Shown here piece by piece: positions 35,642 through 44,737 of a stretch of 64,000 nucleotides of DNA. Origin of the DNA: Acidobacteriota bacterium (GTDB taxonomy: Bacteria; Acidobacteriota; Vicinamibacteria; Marinacidobacterales; Marinacidobacteraceae); assembly GCA_022820545.1 (NCBI GenBank), contig JAJEFG010000093.1, positions 17,355 to 81,354 of the forward strand, read 5' to 3'. Position 1 is the first letter of the stretch. Every line of letters starts with the position of its first letter. The notes under the pieces were generated by a model that searched no databases, was not told the DNA's origin, and saw only the letters and a program-made list of their open reading frames with translations. The position numbers were made by a program, and so were the translations under genes.

Positions 35642-37057
35642 GTGTTCGAATCCGTCTCCGTTCCGCTTCCCGTCTTCGCACTGCTGGTGGCCGGATGCCT
35701 CTACGGACTGGTCGTTCGGCCGCTCTGGCGGCGGCGCAGCGAGCGGCGCAACGCGCACGCCTTCCACGAGGCGCAGGGCCGGCTCGCGATCCAGCCGTCC
35801 GCCTTCCAGCTCCTGAAGCCGACGAGCACGGCCGACCTGCTGATGGTGGACCCGCTCGTGCAGGACGCGATCCTCAAGGAGACGGAGCGGAGCGAAGCCG
35901 ACCAGTGCGACGCACTGGTGGAGGCGCGGAACTACGCCCGGGAGATCGTTCCCTCGCTCAGCGCCGGCCTCTACTTCCGGGTCATTCACGGTCCGGTGAA
36001 GCGGATCATGCTGAATCTCTTCCGCGTGCGGGTGCGCTACGTGGACGAGCGGGCGATCGTGCGCGCCGCCCGGACCTCCACCCCGGTCTTCGTCCTCAAT
36101 CACCGAAGCAACCTCGACTACGTGATCGCGGCCACCTCGCTCGCCGACCGGGCCATCCTTTCTTTCGCGGTGGGCGAATGGGCACGCTACTGGCCGCTTG
36201 AGGGCCTCCTCCGCGCCCTCGGCGGCTTCTTCGTTCGGCGCGGATCGGGAAACCCCCTCTACCGCGCCGTGCTGGCCGCTCACGTGAAGACCGCCGTCGG
36301 GGCCGGCGTACCGCAGGCGTTCTTCATCGAGGGACGCTTCTCGGAAGACGGGAAGCTCAGGAAGCCGCGTCTCGGCCTCCTCGACTACGCAGTGCGGTCC
36401 TTCGACCCCGAAACGGGCCGCGACGTGGCGTTCGTGCCCGTGGCGGTGAACTACGACCGGGTCATCGAGGACAAGAACCTCCAGATCATGAAGGCCAGCG
36501 GCAAACGGGCCAGCCGAACCGGAACCTGGCGAGCCACCGCGGGATTCCTGGGTCACCAGCTCTGGCTGCGCCTGAACCGCCGCTGGAAGCCTTTCGGTCA
36601 CGCCACCCTCAGCGTGGGCGCACCGGTATCGCTCAGGGAGTGGCTGGAGAACCGGGGCTTCGACCCCCGGGCAGTCGACCGCGACGAACGCTTCGCCCAC
36701 GTGGGCGTGCTCGCGGACCATCTCATGGAGCGCATCGCGGACATCATGCCTGTGCTCCCGGTACCGCTGATGGCGACCGTCCTTCGCGACCGGGGCGACG
36801 AGGGCGTCACGAAGACCGAGGCGCGCGCGGCCGCCTTCGAGATCCTCGAGTCGCTCGCGGCTCGCCCCGGCGAGCCCGACATCCCCCGGGATGACTGGGA
36901 ACCCGCGGTGGAGCTGGGCGTCCAACTCCTGATTCAACGGCAGATGGTGAAGGCCGACAAGGGGCGCCTGCGGATCCTCGAGCCACGCCGCCACTTCGTG
37001 GACTACTACGCCAACTCGATCGGACACCTCATCGCGGAGCGGCCCGCCGCACCGTAG
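35642..37057 (+). CDS. PlsB-like glycerol-3-phosphate/lysophospholipid acyltransferase
   Basis: Membrane-associated acyltransferase of 471 aa from GTG 35642; GGAAGG lies just before it. An N-terminal membrane helix (PLPVFALLVAGCLYGLVV) is followed by the acyltransferase boxes: NHRSNLDYVI (HxxxxD, box I), GGFFVRRGSG (box II), FFIEGRFSEDGKLRKPRLG (box III), and FVPVAVNYDRVIE (box IV). Boxes III and IV resemble PlsB more than PlsC. The expected reaction is acyl transfer to glycerol-3-phosphate in phospholipid synthesis. It fits the lipid theme of accD upstream and lies 19 bases after proS. Confidence 0.85.
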   Translation: MFESVSVPLPVFALLVAGCLYGLVVRPLWRRRSERRNAHAFHEAQGRLAIQPSAFQLLKPTSTADLLMVDPLVQDAILKETERSEADQCDALVEARNYAREIVPSLSAGLYFRVIHGPVKRIMLNLFRVRVRYVDERAIVRAARTSTPVFVLNHRSNLDYVIAATSLADRAILSFAVGEWARYWPLEGLLRALGGFFVRRGSGNPLYRAVLAAHVKTAVGAGVPQAFFIEGRFSEDGKLRKPRLGLLDYAVRSFDPETGRDVAFVPVAVNYDRVIEDKNLQIMKASGKRASRTGTWRATAGFLGHQLWLRLNRRWKPFGHATLSVGAPVSLREWLENRGFDPRAVDRDERFAHVGVLADHLMERIADIMPVLPVPLMATVLRDRGDEGVTKTEARAAAFEILESLAARPGEPDIPRDDWEPAVELGVQLLIQRQMVKADKGRLRILEPRRHFVDYYANSIGHLIAERPAAP

Positions 37058-37436
37058 GAGGACCCGGCTCCACCCGCCCCGGTGACGCGCCGGCTTGGAA
37101 CGCCGGTCTCCAGACCGGCACCGCGGCGCTCCGCGCCGCGCACGTCACAACGCTCCCTGTCCTCACGACGCCCACGGCTTGGGCGCTGTGAAACCTATAG
37201 GAACGCCGGCTTCAGCCGGCACAGTCCGCCGCAGGCGGACGAAACAGGGCCGGCCGCGCTCGAACGAACGGGCTTCCCTGATCCCCGTCGCGAATGCGCG
37301 AGGGCAGCCCACTCCCGTTGTTTCGGCAGATACGATCCCCGGGCGTCACTCCAGTGAGCAGCCCCGGTGTCGAGCGAATAGCCCATATGAAGGAACTATC
37401 GAACGGCCCATGTCACGCCCTCGGCAGTAGCTTCCG
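37058..37436. repeat. Intergenic gap with paired-hairpin repeats
   Basis: GCCGGTCT/AGACCGGC (37102-37119) plus GCGGCGC/GCGCCGC (37123-37139) is the inverted form of the module at 56423-56471. GCCGGCTTCAGCCGGC (37205-37220) plus GTCCGCC/GGCGGAC (37224-37240) is a second pair. The remaining ~200 bases to the ImmA/IrrE gene show no gene. This gap is the left boundary of the accessory island. Confidence 0.8.
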
Positions 37437-38585
37437 ATGACTGTGCGTGTACCCGTCCACGCCGGTGTACTCCGTTGGGCGTGCGAACGCGGCCGCCTCG
37501 AGCCGGAGACCCTGGCTCAGCGTTTTCCGGCGTTCCCGGCGTGGGCACGCGGCGCGGAGAACCCAACGCTCAGACAGTTGGAGCGCTTTGCCAAGGCTTC
37601 GCGCACTCCCATCGGGTTCTTTTTCCTCTCCGAACCGCCGGAGGAGCGCCTTCCCATCCCGGACCTCCGCACCCTCGCGGACAGGCCGGTCGCGCGTCCG
37701 AGCGCCGACCTGCTCGACACGATCTACCTCTGTCAGCAACGGCAAGCGTGGTACCGCGACAACGCTCGCATGGAGGGAGAAGCGCCGCTGAGGTTTGTTG
37801 GCTCGGTGAGCCGTTCGGACGATGTCGAGGCCGTTGCCGATCGGATCCGCACCGCGCTTCGGTTCGACCTCGAAGAACGGCGGCGTCTCACAACGTGGAC
37901 TGCGGCTCTTCGGCTCTTCATCGAACAGGCGAACAACGTCGGGGTGCTCGTCATGGTCAGCGGCGTGGTCGGGAGCAACAACCGCCGGCGACTGGACTTC
38001 CGGGAGGTCCGCGGTTTCGCTCTGGTGGACGATCTGGCACCGGTCATCTTCGTGAACGGCGCGGACTCAAAGTCGGCCCAGATGTTCACGCTGGCGCACG
38101 AGTTGGCCCATGTCTGGTTGGGCGAATCGGCGCTCTCCGACAGTGAGGACCGCGTCATTCCGGATCACAAGACGGAGCGCTTCTGCAACCAGGTGGCGGC
38201 CGAGATCCTGGCCCCGACCAGGATGGTGCGCGCCGAATACCGCTCCAGCGCGCCGCTCCCGGCAGAGACCACGCGACTCGCCCGCCACTTCAAGGTGAGC
38301 ACGCTCGTGGTGCTACGACGCCTCCACGAACTCGGCGCCCTCGCGCGGCGGGAGTACTGGAACGCCTACGACGAAGAGCTGGACCGGCTCCGCACCGTGG
38401 CCCGTGACTCCGGCGGCGACTTCTACAGGAGCACCGGCGCCCGCGTCAGCAAGCAGTTCGCCCGGGCGGTCATCGGCGCCACGCTGGAAGGGCGCTCGTC
38501 CTACACAGAAGCCTTCCGCCTCCTCGGGTTCCGGAAGATGGCGACCTTCAACGAGCTGAGCCGCCGCCTGGGCCTGACTTCGTGA
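37437..38585 (+). CDS. ImmA/IrrE family metallopeptidase with N-terminal XRE-like region
   Basis: Protein of 382 aa. The N-terminal ~80 residues (LRWACERGRLEPETLAQRF ... NPTLRQLERFAKASRTPIG, then FFFLSEPPEERLPIPDLRT) are the XRE-like region seen in this TA-associated group. The zinc peptidase core has HELAH at residues 221-225 (FTLAHELAHVWLGES) and ERFCNQVAAEILAP after it. Relatives cleave or sense a regulator and often precede DUF4411 (PIN-like) genes as presumed antitoxins. The stop overlaps the next start as TGATG. Promoter unclear. Confidence 0.88.
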   Translation: MTVRVPVHAGVLRWACERGRLEPETLAQRFPAFPAWARGAENPTLRQLERFAKASRTPIGFFFLSEPPEERLPIPDLRTLADRPVARPSADLLDTIYLCQQRQAWYRDNARMEGEAPLRFVGSVSRSDDVEAVADRIRTALRFDLEERRRLTTWTAALRLFIEQANNVGVLVMVSGVVGSNNRRRLDFREVRGFALVDDLAPVIFVNGADSKSAQMFTLAHELAHVWLGESALSDSEDRVIPDHKTERFCNQVAAEILAPTRMVRAEYRSSAPLPAETTRLARHFKVSTLVVLRRLHELGALARREYWNAYDEELDRLRTVARDSGGDFYRSTGARVSKQFARAVIGATLEGRSSYTEAFRLLGFRKMATFNELSRRLGLTS

Positions 38586-39137
38586 TGGCCTATCTGGTGG
38601 ACGCCAATGTCCTGATCGCCGCGAAGAACCTTCACTGACGGCTTCGACTTCTGTCCCGGCTTCTGGGACTGGATCGCGAGGAGCCACGAGCAGGGTCTGG
38701 TGCGTAGCGTGGAAAAGGTCGGTGACGAACTGCGCGGTGTGGACGACGATCTTTCGGAGTGGGCGAAGGCGCGCGGCCCGTCATTCTTTGTTCCGGTGGA
38801 CGCCGCCGGTTTCCCCGCACTCAAGGCCGTCAGCGACTGGCCGAGGCAGCAGGACTATGGAGCGACCGCCATCAACACCTTCCTTCAGTCAGGGGATTAC
38901 TACCTGGTGAGCCAGGCCCTCGCCGGGCACCACACGGTGGTGACGCACGAAGTGCCCACCGCAAGTCCCAAGAAGATCAAGATTCCCAACGCCTGCATCG
39001 GGTTGCAGATCAAGTGCATCACACCCTTCGACATGCTGCGCTCGGAGCGGGCACGATTCGTTCTGGGAGACACTGGCACAGGGATACAGACAATGACTCC
39101 GGGAAATCTGTTTCAATCTTCACTGGGACACCGATGA
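38585..39137 (+). pseudogene. DUF4411 family PIN-like toxin gene, broken by a one-base frameshift
   Basis: From ATG 38585 the first 17 codons read MAYLVDANVLIAAKNLH, the DUF4411 N-terminus with its PIN-type acid, then TGA at 38636. In the +1 frame the family sequence resumes at once: GFDFCPGFWDWIARSHEQGL, VEKVGDELRG, DYYLVSQALAGHHTVVTHE and KIKIPNACIGL. Removing one G from CACTGACGGC gives CAC TAC GGC and restores the full protein of about 183 residues. Gene loss in progress, a programmed shift, or a read error are all possible. DUF4411 is a presumed RNase toxin; its end overlaps the next gene as ATGA. Confidence 0.85.
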
Positions 39138-39676
39138 GCAAGATCAGCTCGACCATCGTCGGCGCCGCAGGCGAGTATCACGTGCTCAGTCAGTTGTTGC
39201 GGCGTGGCTGGATTGCGGCCCTAGCACCGGATGGGGCACCGAACATGGACATCCTGGTCACCGACAAGAACTCCAAGAAGTTATGTGCCATCCAGGTGAA
39301 GACGCGACGTGACATCGGAGGCGACAAGGGCTGGCACATGAGGCCTAAGCACGAGACCATGGTCGCCAACGATCTGTTCTACGTCTTCGTCGACGTCGGC
39401 AAAAAGCCGTCCGATACGACAGTTTCCTATGTCCTTCCCTCAAGCGTGGTGGCGGCCTGTATTCGCGACTGCCACCAGGTGTGGCTCGACACTCCCGGCA
39501 AAGGAGGTCGGCAACACAAGGACAGCGACGTGCGTCGACTGTTACCCGACTACTCCAGTATCAAGCCGATCACGGAGAAAGGACGGAAGACGCTTGATCG
39601 GTATCGATCGGGCTGGCTTGACGCCTATCGCGAGAATTGGAGCATCCTGCGGTTGCCCGAAGCGGATGCCTTTTGA
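39134..39676 (+). CDS. PD-(D/E)XK-like nuclease-fold protein, third gene of the ImmA/DUF4411 operon
   Basis: Protein of 180 aa that I read as a restriction-endonuclease-like fold: E14 in VGAAGEYHVLSQLL, D39 in APNMDILVT and Q54-K56 in CAIQVKTRRD give the usual E, D, (E/Q)xK set. KGWHMRPKHE and NDLFYVFVDVG follow. Similar proteins of unknown function are widespread in proteobacteria. ATGA overlap with the DUF4411 gene shows it belongs to the same transcript, extending a two-gene TA-like module to three. A catalytic role is inferred. Confidence 0.72.
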   Translation: MSKISSTIVGAAGEYHVLSQLLRRGWIAALAPDGAPNMDILVTDKNSKKLCAIQVKTRRDIGGDKGWHMRPKHETMVANDLFYVFVDVGKKPSDTTVSYVLPSSVVAACIRDCHQVWLDTPGKGGRQHKDSDVRRLLPDYSSIKPITEKGRKTLDRYRSGWLDAYRENWSILRLPEADAF

Positions 39677-40130
39677 TTGTTGGCCTACGTCCCGTGGGAG
39701 GCGTCCGATGCGGAGATTGACATTCGGACACTCCAACCCGTCCTGGACATTCGATAAGTCAATGGCTTTTCCGCATTCATCGGCCGACCTGCGTCGGCAC
39801 GCGCGGTGCTGGGCACCGCGCACGGCGCAACGCTGACGCGCCCGGAGGGGCGCTTCTCTCGGTGCAAACGAGCAGACGGAACGTTCCCGCACCTCAGTCG
39901 CCCAAGGCGGATGACGGCGTGTCGCCCGCGGCCTTGCGGGCCGCAATCACTCGGTTCCATCGACTTCCAGACAGCACCGTTGTGTGCTCCTAATATGATG
40001 GTATACCAATGGTTTATCGTGCTAGAATGTTCCATCCGGGAGCGACCACAACCCGCCCGTTCCCATCATTTTTCTGATACCCACTTGGTACCTCTCGGAA
40101 CCAAGAAGTCGCCGCAGGAACGAAAAACAC
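39677..40130. other. Noncoding gap with hairpins and integrase promoter region
   Basis: No gene is seen. 39801-39821 is GCGCGGTGC/GCACCGCGC, a 9-bp stem. A GCGGCC/GGGCCGC hairpin lies near 39930. An AT-rich patch 39980-40030 holds TTGTGT, then TATACC 16 bases on, and a 10-bp palindrome TGGTATACCA (39999-40008). This patch is the likely control region of the recombinase gene. Confidence 0.55.
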
Positions 40131-41339
40131 ATGATGGAACGACCATATCGCCTCTCCGCTCGCTTCGTCGCCACCATTGAGCGGCCCGGACGCTACGGCG
40201 ACGGGCGCGGCTCCGGTGGCCTCTCCCTCCTCGTGAAGCACACGGCCCGAGGCCACCTGACCAAATCTTGGGCGCAGCGCATCAACCTGGACGGCCGCCA
40301 GCGCAATCTCGGACTCGGATCCTGGCCCCACGTCAGCCTCGCCGAGGCCCGCGAGAAGTGCGCCCTGAACCTCGCGGCGCGGCGGCGCGGGGAACTCGTG
40401 ACCGGCCGACAGCGGACGGTCCCCACCTTCGAGGAGGCCGTCGAGAAGGTCATCGCCGTGCACCGGGCCGGCTGGAAGGATGACGGCAGGCAAGAGAAGC
40501 TGTGGCGGGCCAGTCTCCGGGACCACGCGATGCCGAAGCTCGGCGGGAGGCCGGTGCACCGGATCAACGCGGCGGACGTGATGGCGGTGCTGCTCCCGAT
40601 CTGGAACGAGAAGCGGGTGACGGCGCGTCGGGTCCGGCAGCGGATCGGGGCGGTGATGCGGTGGGCGGTGGCGCAGGGTTACCGGGAGGACAACCCCGCT
40701 GGAGAGGCCATCGGTGCGGCGCTGCCGAAGAACGGATTCCGGCCGCAGCACCACCGGGCGCTCCCGTATGCCGAGGTCGGCGAAGCTATCCAGACGGTGC
40801 GGGCCTCCGGTGCCTATCCCGCGACCGCGCTGGCGTTCGAGTTCCTGGTGTTGACGGCGTGCCGCAGCGGCGAGGTGCGCGGCGCACTGTGGAAAGAGAT
40901 CGACATCGAGGGCCGGGAGTGGCGGATTCCGGCGGAGCGGATGAAGACGGGCCGGGAGCACCGCGTTCCGTTGTCCCGGCGAGCAATAGCCGTGCTGGAG
41001 GAGGCCCGGAGGCTCGCAGACGGTTCGGGATTCGTGTTCCGTTCAGCGCGTGGCCGGCCACTCTCCGAGGTGGCTATGCCGACGATGGTCCGCAAGCTCG
41101 GAATCGGCGCGGTGCCGCACGGGTTCCGGTCGAGCTTCCGGGACTGGGCGGCGGAGTGTTCGGACGCGCCGCGCGAAGTGTGCGAACTGGCGCTGGCCCA
41201 CATGAACACGAACGCCATCGAGGCAGCCTACCGGCGTACGGACATGTTCGAGCGGCGGCGGGCGCTCATGGAGCAGTGGGGCGCATTCCTCGCCGCGACT
41301 GAGGACAAGTTCTCACCCCGTTCTGGAAAGGCAGCGTAG
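40131..41339 (+). CDS. Tyrosine recombinase / integrase (P4-like)
   Basis: Site-specific recombinase of 402 aa; the start is ATG 40131 or the next codon 40134. The N-terminal DUF4102-like arm-binding domain is shortened (SLAEAREKCALNLAARRRGE), followed by a SAM-like core-binding domain (~100-190). The catalytic set is complete: Arg in TACRSGEVRG, His-x-x-Arg in PHGFRSSFRDWA, His in LALAHMN and Tyr in IEAAYRRTD. Such enzymes insert islands, often at tRNA genes, but no tRNA lies beside it here. It lies inside the accessory region rather than at its edge. Confidence 0.94.
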   Translation: MMERPYRLSARFVATIERPGRYGDGRGSGGLSLLVKHTARGHLTKSWAQRINLDGRQRNLGLGSWPHVSLAEAREKCALNLAARRRGELVTGRQRTVPTFEEAVEKVIAVHRAGWKDDGRQEKLWRASLRDHAMPKLGGRPVHRINAADVMAVLLPIWNEKRVTARRVRQRIGAVMRWAVAQGYREDNPAGEAIGAALPKNGFRPQHHRALPYAEVGEAIQTVRASGAYPATALAFEFLVLTACRSGEVRGALWKEIDIEGREWRIPAERMKTGREHRVPLSRRAIAVLEEARRLADGSGFVFRSARGRPLSEVAMPTMVRKLGIGAVPHGFRSSFRDWAAECSDAPREVCELALAHMNTNAIEAAYRRTDMFERRRALMEQWGAFLAATEDKFSPRSGKAA

Positions 41340-41441
41340 TCCGTTCTACTCACCTGCCCCGCGCCGCACCCTCCGAAGGAATCGCCACGAGAACGTGGGT
41401 AATGATTCCCATCACCGAGCCAGGGCACCCTGGCCGACGGT

Positions 41442-41927
41442 CTAGTTCTTCGAGAAGCCCTTGACCCGCGGCGAGCGCGGCAGCGGCCTCGGCCCGCGCA
41501 GCCGCTCCTCGAGCTTTTCGGCGACCCGCTCCGCGAGTTCGTCAAGGAACATCTCCCTCTGCAGGTCCGCGTTATCGCTGGCGGGATCGAGCAACTCCGA
41601 ATCTAGCGCGGGTGGAGGGGGGAGAGCCGGAGGAGGCGGCGGTACGTACAGCGGCTCCACCAGATACGAGGGAGGCGAGCGAAGCTCGTCCAGAAGCCTT
41701 GCGATATTGGAGTCCTGCAACACGCGCTCGCACTCCCGCTGCTGCTCAAGTAGCGGACGTAACCATTCTGCCAAGGACGCCTCGAACCTGGCGATCGACT
41801 GCATATACGGCTCGGCGGATTTTTCGAAATGAGCGAGGAGTTCGGCCACTGGCCGAAGCTCTCTCTCGACATGCCGCGCAAGACATTCGGCCGCGGAGGC
41901 GAGTTCTTCGAGTTGCTGGCGGGTCAT
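41442..41927 (-). CDS. Hypothetical coiled-coil protein with Pro-rich linker
   Basis: 161 aa, not recognised. An acidic helical N-terminal half (LEELASAAECLARHVEREL ... EASLAEWLRPLLEQQREC) should form a coiled coil. A proline linker (VPPPPPALPPPPA) follows, then a second helix (EMFLDELAERVAEKLEERL) and a basic tail. It is convergent with the recombinase gene, 102 bases away. The plan suits an oligomeric adaptor or phage/mobile-element accessory protein, but no function can be assigned. Confidence 0.65.
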   Translation of the reverse strand: MTRQQLEELASAAECLARHVERELRPVAELLAHFEKSAEPYMQSIARFEASLAEWLRPLLEQQRECERVLQDSNIARLLDELRSPPSYLVEPLYVPPPPPALPPPPALDSELLDPASDNADLQREMFLDELAERVAEKLEERLRGPRPLPRSPRVKGFSKN

Positions 41928-42188
41928 ATGTCCGTCCCTCTTGGGTGTGCGCGGGGATCGCCTGAATGGATCAATTTACCAGATAGTGGCCGGGCAGATT
42001 GACACTTGACTGGTGCGGTAGTGCCAGGAGCCGAAGCGCCAGCTTGGTCCGCCTCGCCTCTCGCTAGCGGCGCTACGCCAACCCGACCGGCCGTGAGCCT
42101 CGCAGTCTGGGAAGCTAGCCTAACGCCGGAGGGCGCCGCCGCCACGGGCGCGGCGGCGAATCCCTGCCACGGAGGAAGAGGGGAGCCC
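41928..42188. other. Divergent intergenic region in the island
   Basis: 261 bases between divergent genes. TTGACA occurs at 41999-42004 without a clear -10 at the right distance. GCGCCGCCGCC...GGCGGCG stretches near 42140-42160 could pair. The GAGGAAGAGGGG run before ATG 42189 is the ribosome-binding site of the next gene. Confidence 0.4.
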
Positions 42189-42518
42189 ATGACGAATCAC
42201 TCAGGTGCGGTGTCGGCACATGACGTCGAGCTCCCACGGATTGGCGCTTGGGACGTGATCCACGCAAACGAGGAGTGGTCCGTTGCCCTCTGCACGATTC
42301 AGGAGCCGGGCCGGAAGGACCGCACGCGCGTCGGAATCCGCTGGAACGGCCGTGCCGGCGCCGACAGCCTGCTCGGCTACCCCAACGTGCGCGGATATCC
42401 GTGCTGGTTCGTATTGCCGGACGAACTCGGAGCCACCGTTCGGTGCCTGGTCGAGCACGGGTCGGTCGTGCTTCCGCCGATCTGCTGCCACGGCGAGGAA
42501 GCGGGGGTTCCCGGATAG
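42189..42518 (+). CDS. Small hypothetical protein, 109 aa
   Basis: Not recognised. The start is ATG 42189, which has a purine-rich ribosome-binding site; the upstream frame to 42006 is Ala/Pro filler. Visible stretches are RIGAWDVIHANEEWSVALC and RTRVGIRWNGRAGADSLLG, suggesting a small beta-rich fold. Two cysteines near the end (ICCHGEE) stand out. It begins a same-strand series (42189 to 45688) of unknown and nuclease-like genes. Confidence 0.55.
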   Translation: MTNHSGAVSAHDVELPRIGAWDVIHANEEWSVALCTIQEPGRKDRTRVGIRWNGRAGADSLLGYPNVRGYPCWFVLPDELGATVRCLVEHGSVVLPPICCHGEEAGVPG

Positions 42519-42593
42519 CGGGCCGAAGGACCGGTCATTGGCAGCCGATCCCTCGATGGGCTGCCAAAGATGCGCGAGACTAGGTGGAGGACA

Positions 42594-43370
42594 ATGGACG
42601 ACGATCACTACCAAGACCCGACGCGGTACGCCCCCGCGTCGTCTGCTGACACAGGGAATCTCCGCGCGGCACTCTGTGACCTCACACTGCTGGGCGACGA
42701 TCCCTTCCTGAGTATGCAAGCGCTCAATCTCGCCATGGTGGACGCGTGGCTCACGCCACTCGAGGAGGATCTGCTCCGAATGCTAATCCGGGAGGATCGA
42801 ACGCCGGCCCCGGAAGCCCTTTTCGTCTCGGCGCTGTCGCAGATGTGGATTTTTGCGGCCTACGAGCTGCTTAGGGCGTGGCGGCAGCGGGCCTTGGACA
42901 TGCGCAAGCTGGAGAGGAACGGTGGGCTTAGGGCGAAGCTGGCGGCGCTGAGGAAGGACTGCGGATTCGTTCACGCCGGCCGGCGAATCCGTGCCAGTCA
43001 GATCGAGCGTATTCTCGACGAACCCGGCATCATCGACGTGATCGATGACGACCTGAAACGCACGCACATGCCCTTTGCACGCCTGGCGGCCATTCGCGTC
43101 TCGCTCGCGAAGCACGAAGTGCCACGGAAGAAGAACTCGATTGCGCTGAATCCGGGGTACGGGCGAATAAACCGGGAGTGCGGAGCGCTTGACTACGAGA
43201 TCGAGGTCGGCCGCAGCAGCCTAGGGACGATCAATCGGCGTGAGATCGCGGAGGACATGCGAGCTTTGCCGGACGCTCCGATCCCGAGCGACGATGAACT
43301 GGAGGCCTTCGACGCGCTTTTGCGCGGACAGTCAGTGCGCTCGGCCGCAGCAGCGACATCGCCGGGATAG
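42594..43370 (+). CDS. Hypothetical protein, 258 aa
   Basis: Not recognised. The start is ATG 42594 (MDDDHYQDP); an upstream in-frame start at 42570 is possible. It is mainly helical and soluble. Its most distinctive block is ALSQMWIFAAYELLRAWRQR, followed by RAKLAALRKDCGFVHAGRRI and the charged VIDDDLKRTHMPFARLAAIR. The end is Ala/Ser-rich. It lies 75 bases after the 109-aa ORF, on the same strand and probably the same transcript. Confidence 0.68.
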   Translation: MDDDHYQDPTRYAPASSADTGNLRAALCDLTLLGDDPFLSMQALNLAMVDAWLTPLEEDLLRMLIREDRTPAPEALFVSALSQMWIFAAYELLRAWRQRALDMRKLERNGGLRAKLAALRKDCGFVHAGRRIRASQIERILDEPGIIDVIDDDLKRTHMPFARLAAIRVSLAKHEVPRKKNSIALNPGYGRINRECGALDYEIEVGRSSLGTINRREIAEDMRALPDAPIPSDDELEAFDALLRGQSVRSAAAATSPG

Positions 43371-43587
43371 GCCGGAACCATCTCGCTCCGGCCTCGGAAA
43401 ACCGAACCGAAGCTGAGAATGAGGCAGTTCGACCCGGACTGTCCCGGCGGACAGCGGCTGCCGGCCGCGAATCTTCGCGGCGGGACAGGCGACGAGAAGA
43501 GACGACGGTGCCAACACAGATGAGGCCGACCCTGCCCGCAATGCAGGCTGATCGTGTTCGGGGGAATGGCACACTTCACACATAGCG

Positions 43588-44640
43588 ATGCGCCTCAGCC
43601 GCTCCGTCTTCACCGAAGAACAACAGGGAGAATTGGTCTCCATGAAGCCTGCGGCGCCACCCGACGAGGCCGCCCTCGAAAGCCTGATCGCGCGCCATCC
43701 GGAGATCGTTTCCGAAGAAGAAGGAGAGCTCTTGCTCGTGCGTCGGCAAAAAGGCGTGCCGGACGCAGAAGGCGGCTTCAATCGTTGGGCGCTGGATCTG
43801 CTTTTCGTGACCCGGGACGCCGTCCCGGTGCTCATCGAGGTCAAGCGGGCGGCGAACAGCGAAATACGCCGTCAGGTTGTTGGCCAGCTGCTCGACTACG
43901 CCGCCAACGGGACAGCGCATTGGCCCCCCGGCGAAATCCAGCGCGCCTTCGAAGCAAACTGCGACGCACAAGACGAGGAATCAGAGGCGGTGCTCGAGAC
44001 TTTTCTCGATGGACGGCACAGGGATGACTTCTGGCAGCGGGTGGACGAGAACCTCGCTGCCGGCAGAGTGCGGCTGGTCGTTGCGGCAGACGCGATCCCG
44101 TCCGAACTCGCGAGGGTCGTGGAATTCCTGAACGACCAGATGCGGGCGGATGTCCGGGCGGTGGAACTGGGCTGGTTCGAGAGCGCCGATGGACGAAAGG
44201 CGTTGGTTCCACGGATCATCGGGGTCACCGAACGCACCCGCGCGGCAAAACTCGCCGGAAAACCACCGATCAGTCCTGAACAATGGATTGCCGAGCACTA
44301 CGCGGATGCGCCGGACACAGCCTCGGGAATCCGCCGCCATCTCGAGATCGCGGAGGAACTGGGGCTGGAGTCGGGCGTGACCCGGAAGCACGAAGCGATC
44401 TGGAGTGGACGCGGCAATCGATATCCGTTTCAGATCTACCGAAAAAACCATGGGATAGCGCTGAACCTGAAGGGGGACGAGTCCCTCCGGAAAGGTCTGG
44501 TGGCTGCGGTCGGCGCGCTTGATGCCGACAACAAGGAATGGCCTCGGTTTCGTGTCCAGCGCCTCAACGATCTGGGTGTGCGGAACCGATACCGGGAGTT
44601 CCTAGAGACGTTCATCAAAGAGGCCGGGATCGCCACCTGA
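43588..44640 (+). CDS. PD-(D/E)XK (NucS/RecB-like) nuclease-domain protein
   Basis: 350 aa. The N-terminal half has a textbook nuclease core: E31 (DEAALESLIARHPEI), D70 (RWALDLLFV), E84-x-K86 (VLIEVKRAANSEIRRQ) and Q100-x3-Y104 (VVGQLLDYAANG), the last being a RecB-family mark. The C-terminal half (SPEQWIAEHY ... IRRHLEIAEELGLESG) is a helical region with no recognised domain, ending in a mixed domain (YPFQIYRKNHGIALNLKGDE). It may recognise or degrade modified or foreign DNA. Its island location suggests defence, which is inference. Confidence 0.78.
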   Translation: MRLSRSVFTEEQQGELVSMKPAAPPDEAALESLIARHPEIVSEEEGELLLVRRQKGVPDAEGGFNRWALDLLFVTRDAVPVLIEVKRAANSEIRRQVVGQLLDYAANGTAHWPPGEIQRAFEANCDAQDEESEAVLETFLDGRHRDDFWQRVDENLAAGRVRLVVAADAIPSELARVVEFLNDQMRADVRAVELGWFESADGRKALVPRIIGVTERTRAAKLAGKPPISPEQWIAEHYADAPDTASGIRRHLEIAEELGLESGVTRKHEAIWSGRGNRYPFQIYRKNHGIALNLKGDESLRKGLVAAVGALDADNKEWPRFRVQRLNDLGVRNRYREFLETFIKEAGIAT

Positions 44641-44737
44641 GACCCGCAGGCGCGGTTCTCCGTCAAGAGAAGTGGTCGGGCCTACTCGTCCTGCCGGTGG
44701 AACGCGGCGCCGCCTCCGCCAACGCGGGGGCCGACCG

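Noticed and set aside
39999..40008. TGGTATACCA palindrome as an attachment core
   Set aside because: No second copy was found at the other end of the island; more likely a regulator site or chance.
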